Under the pieces are notes generated by a model. That model worked only from the letters and a program-made list of their open reading frames with translations, ran no database searches and was not told the DNA's origin. 64,000 bases of DNA, from positions 1 to 64,000 of IMG/VR virus record IMGVR_UViG_3300050821_005524. One strand, 5' to 3'. A program made the translations under genes and the position numbers. This document shows positions 6,966-16,242 of the stretch, in pieces (within the stretch, counting starts at the first letter, position 1; every line of letters starts with the position of its first letter). The DNA comes from a virus.

Positions 6966-9236
6966 ATGGCCGACGGCCTGGGGCAAAACGGCGTTTTACA
7001 GGTTATTCCGCCGGCTCAGCTAGAACAACAGTTGCAACAGCAGGCCCAGGATAAGGCCGCTGCCAATCAGCCGTCCCCCGATCAGGACCCTGCCCAGCTG
7101 GCGTCCTACATCAAGGGCCGGTTCGAGATTTTTCGCAACCACAGAAATACGGCCGCGGGATGGTCGGAGCGCCTCCTCCATGCCTTGCGTGTCTTCAACG
7201 GCCAGTATGACCAGACTCGCCTACAGGAGATCCGCAAGTTCGGCGGGTCAGAACTTTATGCCCGGATTACAACGCAGAAGTGCAGGGCATCGTCCTCCCT
7301 GCTGAGGGACATTTATCTGTCCCAGGACCGCCCGTGGGCCATCCGCCCCCCGTCCAGCCCTGACGTTCCACCCGAAATACTGCAGTCCATAGACACCCTC
7401 ATGCAGCAGGAGGGTATGCAGGTTGCGCAGACGCTTGGCCGCCCCCCCACTGGGGCTGATACGGAGCAGCGCAGGACCGCGCTTATCGAGAGCGCCCAGG
7501 ACGCCGCCAAGAAGAAGTCGGAACAGCAGGCCCGGGACAGCGAGGATAAGATCGAGGACATCCTCCGTGCCGGGGGGTTCTACGACGCCCTGGCCCAGTT
7601 TCTGGTTGATCTGCCGGTATTCCCGTTTGCGGTTATCAAGGGCCCCGTCGTTAAGGTAGTGCCGACGGTGACATGGCCGCCCGGTGGCGGGCAGCCAAAG
7701 GTTGTCATGAAGCCCACGCTGACGTGGAATCGTGTGTCGCCTTTCGACCTCTGGTTTACTCCTGGCGTAGCGGACATTGAAAATGCGGAGGTTATTGAGA
7801 AACTTCGGGTTACACGCGGAGAGCTTAATGATCTCCTGGACTTGCCCGGGTACAACCAGGATGAGCTTCGGGCCGTTCTGGATGAATACGGCCGTGGCGG
7901 TCTCTATGATGCGTGGGACACTACGGACGCCGAAAGGGCGGTTCTGGAAAGCCGGGAAAACCCCGCCTGGAACCGCTCCGCGATGATAACGATGATGGAG
8001 TATAACGGCAACGTTCAGGGTCGTATACTTCAGGACTACGGACTTGCGGTGCCCGATGAACTCCGCGACTATTCCGTTCAGGTGTGGTGCATCGGATCGC
8101 ACGTTATCAAAGCTCACCTGTCGCCTAGCCCCCGCCAGCGCCACCCGTACTTCATTACGAGCTTCGAAAAGGTCCCCGGGACACCTGTCGGCAACTCCCT
8201 TGTCGATCTGCTGTCAGATGTGCAGGACGCATCCAATGCGGCCCTTAGGGCCCTTATCAATAACCTTTCAATATCGTCGGGCCCGCAGGTGATGGTAAAT
8301 GATGATTGCATAACGCCAGACGAAACCAACGCCGACTTGTATCCGTGGAAACGGTGGCACTTCCGCAATGATCCGCTCGGTAACAATAGTAAGCCGCCGA
8401 TCTCCTTCTTCATGCCGGCCAGTAATTCAGATAGCCTTATCAAGGTATACCAGTCCTTTGTCGAGATCGCGGACGATGTCAGCGCGATCCCTAAATATGT
8501 CGGTGGGTCAGGATCCAGTGGCGGTGCCGGACGGACAGCCAGCGGTCTGGCTATGCTTATGGGCAACGCTTCGAAGATCCTGCAGAGCGTCTCGGCCAAC
8601 ATTGACCGTGATGTAGTCGAGCCCGCGCTTCTCCAACTCTCCGATCTGATCCTGCTCACCGACACTTCAGGTATCTTGACGGGCGAGGAAAGCATCAGCG
8701 TTCTGGGTGTCAATGTGGCGATCCAGCGCGAGACCATTCGCCAGCGCCAGATTGAGTTCCTGCAGGCGACGATGAACCCGACCGACCAGAAGATCGTTGG
8801 CATTAAGGGCCGCGGGGCTATTCTGCGGGCGGTGTCGCAGACGATCGGCCTTAACGGCGAGGAGGTTGTCCCGTCGGATGACCAGCTCGAGCAGATGCAA
8901 AGGGCTGAACAACAGCAGCAGGCCCAGGGCCCCGTCATGGAGCAGGTTCAAAAAGGGGTGGCACAGGGCGTTCAACTGGGTATCCAGACCATCACAAAAG
9001 AGTTGACAGCCGGCGAGATTGCTGCGCAGATAGGCATGCCGGAGGGGGCTCCCGCGCACATCGGGACACTTCCCGGTGAAGGCGGTCAACCGTCCGGCAA
9101 CTCGACGCAAAACGCTGCGGTTGGCCAAGGTACAAAGCAGGGGCCTCTCCAAGGTCAGGGGGGGCCCCAAACTCACTTGGTCGGTTCCCAGCCCGGTGCC
9201 GGGGCTAAACCGATTAGTGCTGGAATTGGTGGTTGA
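6966..9236 (+). CDS. Portal protein
   Basis: 756 residues from ATG 6966. It forms the dodecameric DNA gate at one capsid vertex. The order of segments fits large podovirus portals: a glutamine-rich start, a helical region (WSERLLHALRVFNGQYDQ), a core with NRVSPFDLWFTPGV, then VPGTPVGNSLVDLLSDVQDA and the AGRTASGLAMLMG loop, and a long Gln/Gly-rich tail. Placement beside the terminase and ahead of scaffold and capsid supports the call. Its stop overlaps the next start (TGATG). Confidence 0.88.
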   Translation: MADGLGQNGVLQVIPPAQLEQQLQQQAQDKAAANQPSPDQDPAQLASYIKGRFEIFRNHRNTAAGWSERLLHALRVFNGQYDQTRLQEIRKFGGSELYARITTQKCRASSSLLRDIYLSQDRPWAIRPPSSPDVPPEILQSIDTLMQQEGMQVAQTLGRPPTGADTEQRRTALIESAQDAAKKKSEQQARDSEDKIEDILRAGGFYDALAQFLVDLPVFPFAVIKGPVVKVVPTVTWPPGGGQPKVVMKPTLTWNRVSPFDLWFTPGVADIENAEVIEKLRVTRGELNDLLDLPGYNQDELRAVLDEYGRGGLYDAWDTTDAERAVLESRENPAWNRSAMITMMEYNGNVQGRILQDYGLAVPDELRDYSVQVWCIGSHVIKAHLSPSPRQRHPYFITSFEKVPGTPVGNSLVDLLSDVQDASNAALRALINNLSISSGPQVMVNDDCITPDETNADLYPWKRWHFRNDPLGNNSKPPISFFMPASNSDSLIKVYQSFVEIADDVSAIPKYVGGSGSSGGAGRTASGLAMLMGNASKILQSVSANIDRDVVEPALLQLSDLILLTDTSGILTGEESISVLGVNVAIQRETIRQRQIEFLQATMNPTDQKIVGIKGRGAILRAVSQTIGLNGEEVVPSDDQLEQMQRAEQQQQAQGPVMEQVQKGVAQGVQLGIQTITKELTAGEIAAQIGMPEGAPAHIGTLPGEGGQPSGNSTQNAAVGQGTKQGPLQGQGGPQTHLVGSQPGAGAKPISAGIGG

Positions 9237-10030
9237 TGCATTTTATAAGTGGTTTGCCGCGATCGGGATCCACCCTGCTTGCGTCGATCCTGAGGCAGAA
9301 TCCGGCTTGTCATGCTTCGGTTGAATCTCCCGTTGGGCAGATTATTACTACCGCCTTGGGGGCTATGGGACCCAGTAACGAGGCAAGGTGTTTTCTGTGG
9401 AGTGAGCAGCGCATTGAGATGTTACGCGGCATATTTATGGGCTACTACGATTTAGACCAACGGGCTATTTTGTTTGACAATAATCGCCGGTGGACAGCAA
9501 ATATAGCCCTCCTTGCCGAACTATTCCCCAAGTGTAAAGTAGTATGTTGCGTTCGTTCGCCCGCCGCTATAGTGGACAGTTTCGAACAACTGTTTCAGGC
9601 TAACCCATTAGCTCTTAGTGTTGTTTACGGGTCCAAGCCGAATACTACAGTCTACGAGCGTGTCCGTGAGATTATGGGGTCAAACGGCGTGTTGGGGTTT
9701 TCCCTGAATGCACTCAGGTCAGCGTTTTACGGCCCCCATGCCGATCGTCTTGTGCTTGTGAACTATGATGACCTTGCCCGGTTTCCCCAAGCTGTCATGG
9801 ACGACCTGACAAAAACTCTCCCCCTGCCCCCCCACAACTATCGGTTTGACGCCATTGAGCAGATTCCAGGCGCGGAGCAGTTCGATAAGGACCTTGCAAC
9901 CCCCGGCATGCATACTCTCAAGCCCAAGGTTGTATACGAGGACCGTAAGAGCGTTCTCCCGCCGGATATCTGGAACTCTTTGCCGGAACCGTTTTGGCTG
10001 AGTAGTAAAGAATTAACCACCCCAAGTTAG
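9236..10030 (+). CDS. Sulfotransferase
   Basis: 264 residues; ATG 9236 overlaps the portal stop. The 5'-phosphosulfate-binding P-loop is ISGLPRSGSTLL (residues 4-15), and the 3'-phosphate-binding segment is VVCCVRSPAAIVDSFEQLF (about 100-118). Both are hallmarks of PAPS-dependent sulfotransferases. Family members move sulfate from PAPS to a sugar, tyrosine or small-molecule hydroxyl. It lies between the portal and three collagen-like genes and close to a glycosyltransferase cluster. Sulfation of fibre glycans or of host surface sugars is therefore a reasonable inference. Confidence 0.85.
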   Translation: MHFISGLPRSGSTLLASILRQNPACHASVESPVGQIITTALGAMGPSNEARCFLWSEQRIEMLRGIFMGYYDLDQRAILFDNNRRWTANIALLAELFPKCKVVCCVRSPAAIVDSFEQLFQANPLALSVVYGSKPNTTVYERVREIMGSNGVLGFSLNALRSAFYGPHADRLVLVNYDDLARFPQAVMDDLTKTLPLPPHNYRFDAIEQIPGAEQFDKDLATPGMHTLKPKVVYEDRKSVLPPDIWNSLPEPFWLSSKELTTPS

Positions 10031-10060
10031 TGTCGTTTTGACTAATTCAAAGGGCCCGCC

Positions 10061-10633
10061 ATGGCGATCTTGTCCTCGACGAACTACGATAGGAACGTTA
10101 TCGGTCCTACGCTTAAACTTGTGGTCGAGGCTCTTGCAGGTGCCACTGGTGGGGTCTTTACAGGCAACACTGGTCCCACTGGCTCCGCAACTGGTGTAAC
10201 CGGCCCCGCAGGTGCCCCCGGCCTTACGGGGCCCACGGGTGCGCTGGGTGCGAATACAGGCCCTGATGGCCCCCGAGGTCCTCAGGGCTATAGCGTGATG
10301 ACGGGTAATACCGGTCCCACTGGCCCCACCGGCAACACCGGTACCGCTGGTCCTTTGGGCCCTACAGGACCGTACAGCGGTGTGACAGGTAACACTGGTC
10401 CCACCGGCTCCTCGACCGGCGTTGCGGGCCCGGCTGGGTTTACTGGCAACACTGGTAACACGGGTCCGACGGGTGTTACGGGCGCCCCCGGTATCAAAGG
10501 TGCGTTTGGTCCGACAGGTCCTACGGGTCCGTCCGGGACCACCGTTAGCCTGTTTATCGCGCCGACCTCCGACCCGCATGTATCTGGGCTGGTTTGGAAC
10601 AGCGCCGGCACCCCAAAAGTGTCAACGGGGTAA
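10061..10633 (+). CDS. Collagen-like protein A (first of three in tandem)
   Basis: 190 residues. An N-terminal cap of about 30 residues ([20 protein letters not shown]) precedes about 130 residues of Gly-X-Y triplets rich in GNT, GPT and GAP. The C-terminal cap ([20 protein letters not shown]) is shared with the next two genes. N- and C-caps probably nucleate the trimer and anchor it. The DPHVxGxxW cap recurs in other phage surface proteins known to me. Thr in the Y position offers O-glycosylation sites. Ribosome site GGGCCCGCC is weak. Confidence 0.85.
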   Translation: MAILSSTNYDRNVIGPTLKLVVEALAGATGGVFTGNTGPTGSATGVTGPAGAPGLTGPTGALGANTGPDGPRGPQGYSVMTGNTGPTGPTGNTGTAGPLGPTGPYSGVTGNTGPTGSSTGVAGPAGFTGNTGNTGPTGVTGAPGIKGAFGPTGPTGPSGTTVSLFIAPTSDPHVSGLVWNSAGTPKVSTG

Positions 10634-10642
10634 GGGGTCACC

Positions 10643-11221
10643 ATGAGCCGTCTTCTACCTGTTTCCACGCACTATGATACCCAAGAAATCGGCCCGATGC
10701 TCAAGCGGGTTGTGGACATTGTCAACGCTGGCAGCCTAGGCGGTGCGACGGGTAACACCGGCCCCACGGGCGCCCCGGGGGGCGCTACTGGCCCCACCGG
10801 CCCCTCGGGCACCGCAACCGGTGTTACGGGCCCCACGGGTGGCGCGCAGGGTTCTGCAGGCCCGACAGGGTCTACCGGCTCCACGGGCCCCACTGGCGTG
10901 GCTGGCCCCCCCGGGTTGACGGTTACGGGCCCGACCGGCCCGACCGGCCCATCCCCGGTGACCGGGCTTAATACCGGCCCCACCGGAGCTACTGGCGCTG
11001 CCGGAAATAAAACCGGTGGTACGGGGCCGACAGGGCCGACCGGTGTTACCGGCCTGCAAGGTCCCACGGGTGCTTCTGGCCCTGCCGGTCCTCCGGGGCT
11101 GACAGGCATCACGGGTCCGACGGGTGTGTCGTTCTTCATCTTTAAGCCGCCGACCGCTGACCCGCACGTTGTTGGCCAGGTCTGGTCCAATGCTGGCGTC
11201 CTAACCGTTTCGGCAGGGTAA
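10643..11221 (+). CDS. Collagen-like protein B (second of three in tandem)
   Basis: 192 residues from ATG 10643 behind GGGGT. The cap [20 protein letters not shown] matches the cap of protein A ([18 protein letters not shown]). Gly-X-Y triplets fill about residues 33-165, and the C-cap is [20 protein letters not shown]. It is clearly a paralogue of A, with diverged repeats. Tandem copies with conserved caps suggest either heterotrimers or alternative fibres with the same base. Confidence 0.85.
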   Translation: MSRLLPVSTHYDTQEIGPMLKRVVDIVNAGSLGGATGNTGPTGAPGGATGPTGPSGTATGVTGPTGGAQGSAGPTGSTGSTGPTGVAGPPGLTVTGPTGPTGPSPVTGLNTGPTGATGAAGNKTGGTGPTGPTGVTGLQGPTGASGPAGPPGLTGITGPTGVSFFIFKPPTADPHVVGQVWSNAGVLTVSAG

Positions 11222-11222
11222 A

Positions 11223-11966
11223 ATGGCAACTTTTCCTTTTGATCCCCCGCTTCCTGACACGTACGACGACAACACCATTCCGCAGGTGCTGGCGTATTGC
11301 GCACAGGTGCTCAACGAGGGGACGGCGACCGGCCCCACGGGTAATACTGGCCCGCGGGGGTCTAACCCGACCGCGACTGGAACAACCGGACCGACGGGGC
11401 CGACGGGCGGCACGAAGACCCTTGTCCTTAGTGTGAGCACCGCCGGTACTGGCGGCTGGACCGGCACCATTCAATATCTTGGCCCTGTCGGCCCCGCTGG
11501 CGGCATGAAGGGTGCAACCGGTCCGACTGGTTATGCGGGCGTCACAGGTCCGCAAGGTTCGACTGGAAACAGCGGTCCCACCGGGTACACCGGCGTAACT
11601 GGTGGGACCGGCTTCATGGGGAACCCCTCCGTTCCAGGGCCTACCGGTCCCGCGGGGGCGAATACATCTACCGGCCCAACCGGGGCTACAGGCCCTGCCG
11701 GTCCGGCTGGTAATACTGGTAATACCGGGCCTACGGGCAAGACAGGCCCTACCGGCGGCTACCAAACTAACCAACCTACGATCGGTACGGGCGGATCCGG
11801 CAATACTGCTGGGTTCCTTTACCAGGGCCCTGCGGGCCCGATGGGGCCGATCCAGAATACTATTTATATCCCACCCACAACTGATCCGCGGGTCCCCGGA
11901 GCGATGTGGAACAAGAGCGGTACACTCGTGTTCTCACCGGGCATTCAAGGTGCTTCAGACACCTAG
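11223..11966 (+). CDS. Collagen-like protein C (third of three in tandem)
   Basis: 247 residues. The N-cap is shorter ([20 protein letters not shown]). Collagen triplets are interrupted at about residues 60-90 by a non-collagen insert ([20 protein letters not shown]). The C-cap [20 protein letters not shown] matches A and B. A second interruption ([20 protein letters not shown]) lies near residue 180. The interruptions would introduce flexible joints in the fibre. It is the last of the collagen set before a terminator. Confidence 0.83.
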   Translation: MATFPFDPPLPDTYDDNTIPQVLAYCAQVLNEGTATGPTGNTGPRGSNPTATGTTGPTGPTGGTKTLVLSVSTAGTGGWTGTIQYLGPVGPAGGMKGATGPTGYAGVTGPQGSTGNSGPTGYTGVTGGTGFMGNPSVPGPTGPAGANTSTGPTGATGPAGPAGNTGNTGPTGKTGPTGGYQTNQPTIGTGGSGNTAGFLYQGPAGPMGPIQNTIYIPPTTDPRVPGAMWNKSGTLVFSPGIQGASDT

Positions 11967-12002
11967 GACAAGGTTTGACAAACTACCGCATGGGTGTTAC
12001 TT

Positions 12003-12029
12003 GAGGGGCCTTACAGGCCCCTCATTTTT
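12003..12029 (+). terminator. Rho-independent terminator after collagen-like genes
   Basis: Perfect 8-bp stem GAGGGGCC (12003-12010) with GGCCCCTC (12016-12023), loop ttaca, then five T residues (12025-12029). TTGACA at 11976-11981 lies just upstream. Confidence 0.85.
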
Positions 12030-12038
12030 GGCTAGTGG

Positions 12039-12395
12039 ATGTACCCCTCTAATTCCCCTAGTAAGCGTAAGGAGCGGCGCGACAGGTTTAACGCTCGCCA
12101 CCCGGGGGTGTTGACCGCTTATTCGCGCAATTGGAATTTGAGACGTAAATACGGCATATCGACGGATGACTGGAACGCGCTCTTTAAGGCACAAGGGAAG
12201 TGCTGCGCGATTTGTGGGTCTAAGCATCCAGGTGGGAGATACTGGCATACGGACCACAGTGGCCCTTTACCTTGTACTCGTCACCAAGTTCGTGGGATTC
12301 TTTGTTTGCACTGTAACCATGCAATTGGCAAGGGAACCACGGTTGAATTAGATAGGGAACGTGCTCGTGTGGCTTACTTGGAGCGGTGGCTATGA
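12039..12395 (+). CDS. HNH endonuclease, endonuclease VII type (copy 1)
   Basis: 118 residues from ATG 12039. A basic N-terminus leads into KYGISTDDWNALFKAQGKC. The metal/zinc layout is CAICG ... HTDH ... VRGILCLHCN. This is the fold of recombination endonuclease VII and related free-standing phage homing nucleases. No strong ribosome site is visible, and the gene sits directly behind a terminator, as expected of an inserted mobile nuclease. Three related domains occur at 20834, 48852 and 51009. Stop and next start overlap. Confidence 0.85.
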   Translation: MYPSNSPSKRKERRDRFNARHPGVLTAYSRNWNLRRKYGISTDDWNALFKAQGKCCAICGSKHPGGRYWHTDHSGPLPCTRHQVRGILCLHCNHAIGKGTTVELDRERARVAYLERWL

Positions 12396-14383
12396 GACTG
12401 TGTTTAAACATGATTGTCCGTAATGAGGACGCCCGCATCGAGCGTGCCTTGAAGAGTGCCCTGCCGTATATTACTAGTATAGCCGTTGTTGACACAGGTA
12501 GCACCGACAACACCAAGGCTGCCATCCGCGAATTTGCGGGCGACCACGGTATCATGCACCTGATCGAGGATGCCCCCTTCGAGGATTGGTCGCAGGCCCG
12601 GAACGCAGCGCTTGAGTGCGCCCGCAAAATGTACAACGTTGACTATTTCCTTTTGATGGATGCCGACATGGAACTCGTTGTGAGGGACAAGGATGCGTTC
12701 CTTGCCGACCACGACGGCCCCAGCTATGACATGACCCAAATTGCAGGCACTAACCACTACCACAACCGCAGGCTTGTACACGCGAAGGTGAAGGGGGGTT
12801 ACGTGGGGCGGACCCATGAGTACATTGACGTCCCCACTGCGGGCCTTATCGACGAAAGCATAGCGTACTTCAAGGATCACGCTGATGGCGCTAACCGCCC
12901 CGGTAAGTTTGAGCGGGACATTCGCTTTCTCCTTGCCGATCTGGAGGATGACCCCAAGAACGGGCGCGCCATGTTCTATCTGGCTAACTCGTACCGGGAT
13001 GCTGGCGAATGGGCTAAGGCTGCGGAGTGGTACAAGAAGCGTGTGGAGATAGGCGGGTGGGACGAGGAAGTGTGGAACGCAAAGTTCTGCTACGCCCACT
13101 GCCAGAAGGACCTGGGGAATATTGACGGGTTTGTTAATGGCCTGCTTGAGACGTATGACTCGCGCAAGTCCCGCGCAGAGCCGCTGTACGATCTGGCGAA
13201 GTACTACCGCGAGAGCGGCAGGAACGAACTTGCCATGATGGTAGCGGAGGCGGGTGTGGACATTCCGCTGTCCAAGGACTCGCTGTTTGTCAACAACTAC
13301 GTGTACGACGTGGGGTTCAAGGAAGAGATTTCCATTGCCGCCTTCTATATGCCCAATAAGAAACGTTTGGGCTATAAGACGTGCAGCGATTTGTGCATGA
13401 ACAAGGGGCCAAACGATTGGGTCAAGCACCATGCTCGCGGCAACATAATTCACTATCTCGAGCCGCTTTCCACCTTCTGTCCGTCATTCAAATGGAAGCG
13501 TATTCCGTTTGATCCGCCTGACGGGTGGACGGCGATGAACCCGAGTGTTACCGTGCATGACGGCGATCCTCTGGTTAACGTGCGGTGCGTCAATTATCAG
13601 ATTGACGACGCGGGACGATATTTAATCAAGGGAACAGACGGTACGGCCAACGGGGAAAACCCGATAAACACCCGCAATTTCATACTATCTAAAAAGCTTA
13701 CCGGTTATTGGGGTATCCCTAGAGAGGTAGTTGCCCCCGCTGATATGCCGTGCGAGTGGCCGCTCGTGCTCGGTTTTGAAGACATACGGTTGATATCATG
13801 GGGTGGTTCACTGTGGTCATCCTCGACGGTACGGCAACTGTGTGGGGACGGCACCTGTGAACAAGTACTGACGCGGTTGTGTTACAGCCCTCACCTGGGG
13901 GATTGTTGGCGCCATGCCGACATGAAACGCATGCTCCGTAAGCCCCGCCAGACAGAGAAAAACTGGGCGCCGCTTGTAATGGAAAGCGGCATCCATTTCA
14001 TGTATCGGCCCGGGGAAGTAGTGAACAATGACGGCGCTATCGTATTTAAGCATGACCTTGGCATCGCCACCGACAACATCAGCGGCTCGTCACAGTTGAT
14101 CCCATTCAACGGCGGGTGGCTTGCAATCACACACGAAGCGGCCTATCTTCCTGGCAGAGCAGTGCGGTATTACACCCACCGGTTCGTGTGGTACGATGAT
14201 AAATTCAAGGCGGCTAAGTTCTCCCTGCCGTTCTTCTTTCACGGGAAGCACATTGAGTTCGTAGCGGGCATGTGTCATGAACCTAACACGTCTAACCTGC
14301 TGATTTCGTACGGGTACAAGGATGAGGAAGCACGCATAGCGACAGTAAACTCTAACGAGGTGGAGAAGTTCCTATGGGTGTAA
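12392..14383 (+). CDS. Family 2 glycosyltransferase fused to TPR and glycosidase-like propeller
   Basis: 663 residues; ATG 12392 overlaps the HNH stop and follows GGAG. Residues 1-110 are a GT-A fold: LNMIVRNEDARIERAL, VVDTGSTDNT and the DxD-type metal site LLMDADME. Residues about 190-280 are TPR-like helices (AMFYLANSYRDAGEWAKAAE). The C-terminal half (KLTGYWGIPREVV, FEDIRLISWGGSLWSSSTVR, HIEFVAGMCHEP) resembles the five-bladed propeller of GH130-type enzymes. A bifunctional carbohydrate enzyme is inferred, with fibre proteins or host glycan as acceptor. It is the first gene of the carbohydrate cassette. Confidence 0.82.
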   Translation: MRLCLNMIVRNEDARIERALKSALPYITSIAVVDTGSTDNTKAAIREFAGDHGIMHLIEDAPFEDWSQARNAALECARKMYNVDYFLLMDADMELVVRDKDAFLADHDGPSYDMTQIAGTNHYHNRRLVHAKVKGGYVGRTHEYIDVPTAGLIDESIAYFKDHADGANRPGKFERDIRFLLADLEDDPKNGRAMFYLANSYRDAGEWAKAAEWYKKRVEIGGWDEEVWNAKFCYAHCQKDLGNIDGFVNGLLETYDSRKSRAEPLYDLAKYYRESGRNELAMMVAEAGVDIPLSKDSLFVNNYVYDVGFKEEISIAAFYMPNKKRLGYKTCSDLCMNKGPNDWVKHHARGNIIHYLEPLSTFCPSFKWKRIPFDPPDGWTAMNPSVTVHDGDPLVNVRCVNYQIDDAGRYLIKGTDGTANGENPINTRNFILSKKLTGYWGIPREVVAPADMPCEWPLVLGFEDIRLISWGGSLWSSSTVRQLCGDGTCEQVLTRLCYSPHLGDCWRHADMKRMLRKPRQTEKNWAPLVMESGIHFMYRPGEVVNNDGAIVFKHDLGIATDNISGSSQLIPFNGGWLAITHEAAYLPGRAVRYYTHRFVWYDDKFKAAKFSLPFFFHGKHIEFVAGMCHEPNTSNLLISYGYKDEEARIATVNSNEVEKFLWV

Positions 14384-14559
14384 AGTGTGTAGAACACCAA
14401 GACCGCGTCACAGTACACCTTAAACAGGACGGCAAAGAAATTGCTTCCAGTCGACAAAAGGCGTTGGATATGGCTGTTTATTGTCTTAAGGATACGAGTG
14501 ATCCTGTGCCCATACTTGAGTTGGCGCGTGCTTTCTACTGCTTTCTGCGGAATGACTAG
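14374..14559 (+). CDS. Small hypothetical protein
   Basis: 61 residues; ATG 14374 lies inside the end of the glycosyltransferase gene. It is charged at the start (MGVKCVEHQDRVTVHLKQDG) and helical after that (KALDMAVYCLKDTSDPVPIL). No family recognised. It is kept as a gene because it fills the space between two coupled genes and both borders overlap or nearly touch. Confidence 0.5.
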   Translation: MGVKCVEHQDRVTVHLKQDGKEIASSRQKALDMAVYCLKDTSDPVPILELARAFYCFLRND

Positions 14560-14564
14560 CCCGC

Positions 14565-15230
14565 ATGCCTAGGAAAGTAGTCGTTACCGGCTACGTGCCA
14601 ATCGCAAACCATCCAAGATCGGCGGAAGAGTACGGCCGTCTTGGGGAACTGTTTGGCAAGATTGACTGCGGCGCGTGGAACTGCACGCTCTTCCCGTTCT
14701 ACGAGCAGGTGGAGGATACGTGGCTGGCGGAGTACTTGGCGGGCGATAAAAACATAACACATTCGACCGGGGACAACCCCCAGAAGAACTCGCTAGCCTA
14801 CCATTGTGTCAACCACCAGAAGTTTGGGTGGCTGGTGAAGGCTGCTATGCAGTACCCGGCCGACACCTATATCTGGATGGATTATGGCATCGGGCACCTC
14901 CCGGGGGTGACCCCCGCGGTCATTCAGAAGTTTCTTGAGGCAGTTGAGCTGGATGACTTCGCAATCCCGGGATGCTGGGAACGCGAGGGGTTAGTCATTG
15001 ACGACCTTTCCCCGTGCTGGCGGTTCTGCGGTAGTCTCTTCATCGTGCCGAAGAATAAAGTTCATGAACTTTACAGAGGGGTAAAGCGCACCCTGTTCGC
15101 CCACCTTAACAAGACCCACAACGTTCCGTGGGAAGTTAACACCCTCGCGTTGGCTGAACCCTCCCTGCCGCCCATTCGCTGGTACCGCGCAAACCATGAC
15201 AAATCTATGTTTGAGAACTACAAAATATGA
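14565..15230 (+). CDS. Putative glycosyltransferase (HtrL/YibB-like)
   Basis: 221 residues from ATG 14565. The core (KFGWLVKAAMQYPADTYIWM, then DYGIG) has the layout of HtrL/YibB-type proteins, where an aromatic-Ile-Trp-x-Asp segment marks a sugar-nucleotide site. FCGSLFIVPKNKVHELYRG follows as a probable acceptor-side segment. The family assignment is from memory and moderate in confidence. It overlaps the next gene by four bases and belongs to the carbohydrate cassette. Confidence 0.65.
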   Translation: MPRKVVVTGYVPIANHPRSAEEYGRLGELFGKIDCGAWNCTLFPFYEQVEDTWLAEYLAGDKNITHSTGDNPQKNSLAYHCVNHQKFGWLVKAAMQYPADTYIWMDYGIGHLPGVTPAVIQKFLEAVELDDFAIPGCWEREGLVIDDLSPCWRFCGSLFIVPKNKVHELYRGVKRTLFAHLNKTHNVPWEVNTLALAEPSLPPIRWYRANHDKSMFENYKI

Positions 15231-15937
15231 CGATTGCATTGTACAACGTCCATCACCTGCCACCCGAGCGCCCGCTGGGGGGTATTATCAAGCAGGTGCA
15301 GGTCGGGCCCAGGAGCGCATTAGAGCCCCAGTTCGAGTCGCTGTCTTCGCGCTTTGCCTCCATGCGCGCCTATTACGACGCCTGGATGTCGCTTGAAGAC
15401 CCCGACATGATCGGGTTTCAGGGGTACAGGAAACACATCAATTTCAAGTCCTTGTGGCCGCCTGCTTGGAGCGAAGTCAGCAAGCAGGACTTTTACCAGT
15501 ACCAGGACTGGCTAGCGCAATGGGACGGCAAGCTCATCGAGGATCTGCTGCAGCAGTACGAGATGATTATAACTCCCGCGTTTGATCTGCAGAGCGCCGG
15601 TGGCATGGCGGACGACTTCTGCCGGTCGCGCTCCTGCCTTGACTGGGCGGCTTTCATGCGGGTTATGGACGACCATGGGCCGTGGGAGTGGGACCAGCCA
15701 AACGTAGTAAGCCATTGGTTTATGACGACTTCCGCCGTCTTCCATCGCTTCATGCATTTCTGGTGGTCGGTGTTCTCGGATCTTGAGATGCATATAACAT
15801 CGGCCGACGCTCGCGATGCTGCGTATCCACCCCGGGCGTTCGACTATTTGACCGAGCGGTTCTTCACCATGTGGCTGAAGCGCGAAAAGATTAAAACCAT
15901 AACCCTCCCCCTCATGATATGCTGGGATGCAAAATGA
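15227..15937 (+). CDS. Putative capsular-polysaccharide-type glycosyltransferase (DUF4422-like)
   Basis: 236 residues. IGFQGYRKHINF (about residue 62) parallels the IGxxHYRR motif of DUF4422 glycosyltransferases. A central MIITPAFDLQ and a C-terminal FMTTSAVFHRFMHFWWSVFS match the family layout of an 'NMF' region and a helical end. Family members are associated with polysaccharide biosynthesis. It ends in WDAK, and its stop overlaps the start of the next gene. Confidence 0.65.
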   Translation: MTIALYNVHHLPPERPLGGIIKQVQVGPRSALEPQFESLSSRFASMRAYYDAWMSLEDPDMIGFQGYRKHINFKSLWPPAWSEVSKQDFYQYQDWLAQWDGKLIEDLLQQYEMIITPAFDLQSAGGMADDFCRSRSCLDWAAFMRVMDDHGPWEWDQPNVVSHWFMTTSAVFHRFMHFWWSVFSDLEMHITSADARDAAYPPRAFDYLTERFFTMWLKREKIKTITLPLMICWDAK

Positions 15938-16242
15938 CAGTGTATGTGGATGGTGCCAAGAACCCACTCGGTCGAATGGTTATGTGCCATATGTTGGCCG
16001 ATACGCCGGAGGAACTGCACACCATGGCGGCTGCCATAGGGCTAAAGCCGCAGTGGTATCAGTCGCCACGTGTATCTAGTTTTCCGCATTATGACGTGGC
16101 ATCCGGTAAACGATCCTTGGCGGTTGCTAGAGGGGCGAAAGAACTAAGTCGTGCGGAGTGCGGCGCGTTCATGAGGGCCATGAAGCGAAAGCTTATTGCT
16201 AGCGGTAAAACATGGGAATCAGAAGGTTGGGATGCAAAATGA
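15934..16242 (+). CDS. DUF4031 family protein
   Basis: 102 residues from ATG 15934, overlapping the previous stop. MTVYVDGAKNPLGRMVMCHM, a DTPEELHTMAAAIGL helix, SFPHYDVASGKRSLAVARGA and a C-terminal arginine/lysine helix match the DUF4031 family. Its biochemical role is unknown. In phages it is often a small stand-alone gene; here it sits inside the carbohydrate cassette. It also ends in WDAK with the same overlap sequence as the gene before it. Confidence 0.82.
   Translation: MTVYVDGAKNPLGRMVMCHMLADTPEELHTMAAAIGLKPQWYQSPRVSSFPHYDVASGKRSLAVARGAKELSRAECGAFMRAMKRKLIASGKTWESEGWDAK

Noticed and set aside
7248-8938. Long antisense frames opposite the portal gene
   Set aside because: Shadows of a GC-rich gene; composition is Arg/Ser/Gly-skewed, with no ribosome sites or recognisable motifs.
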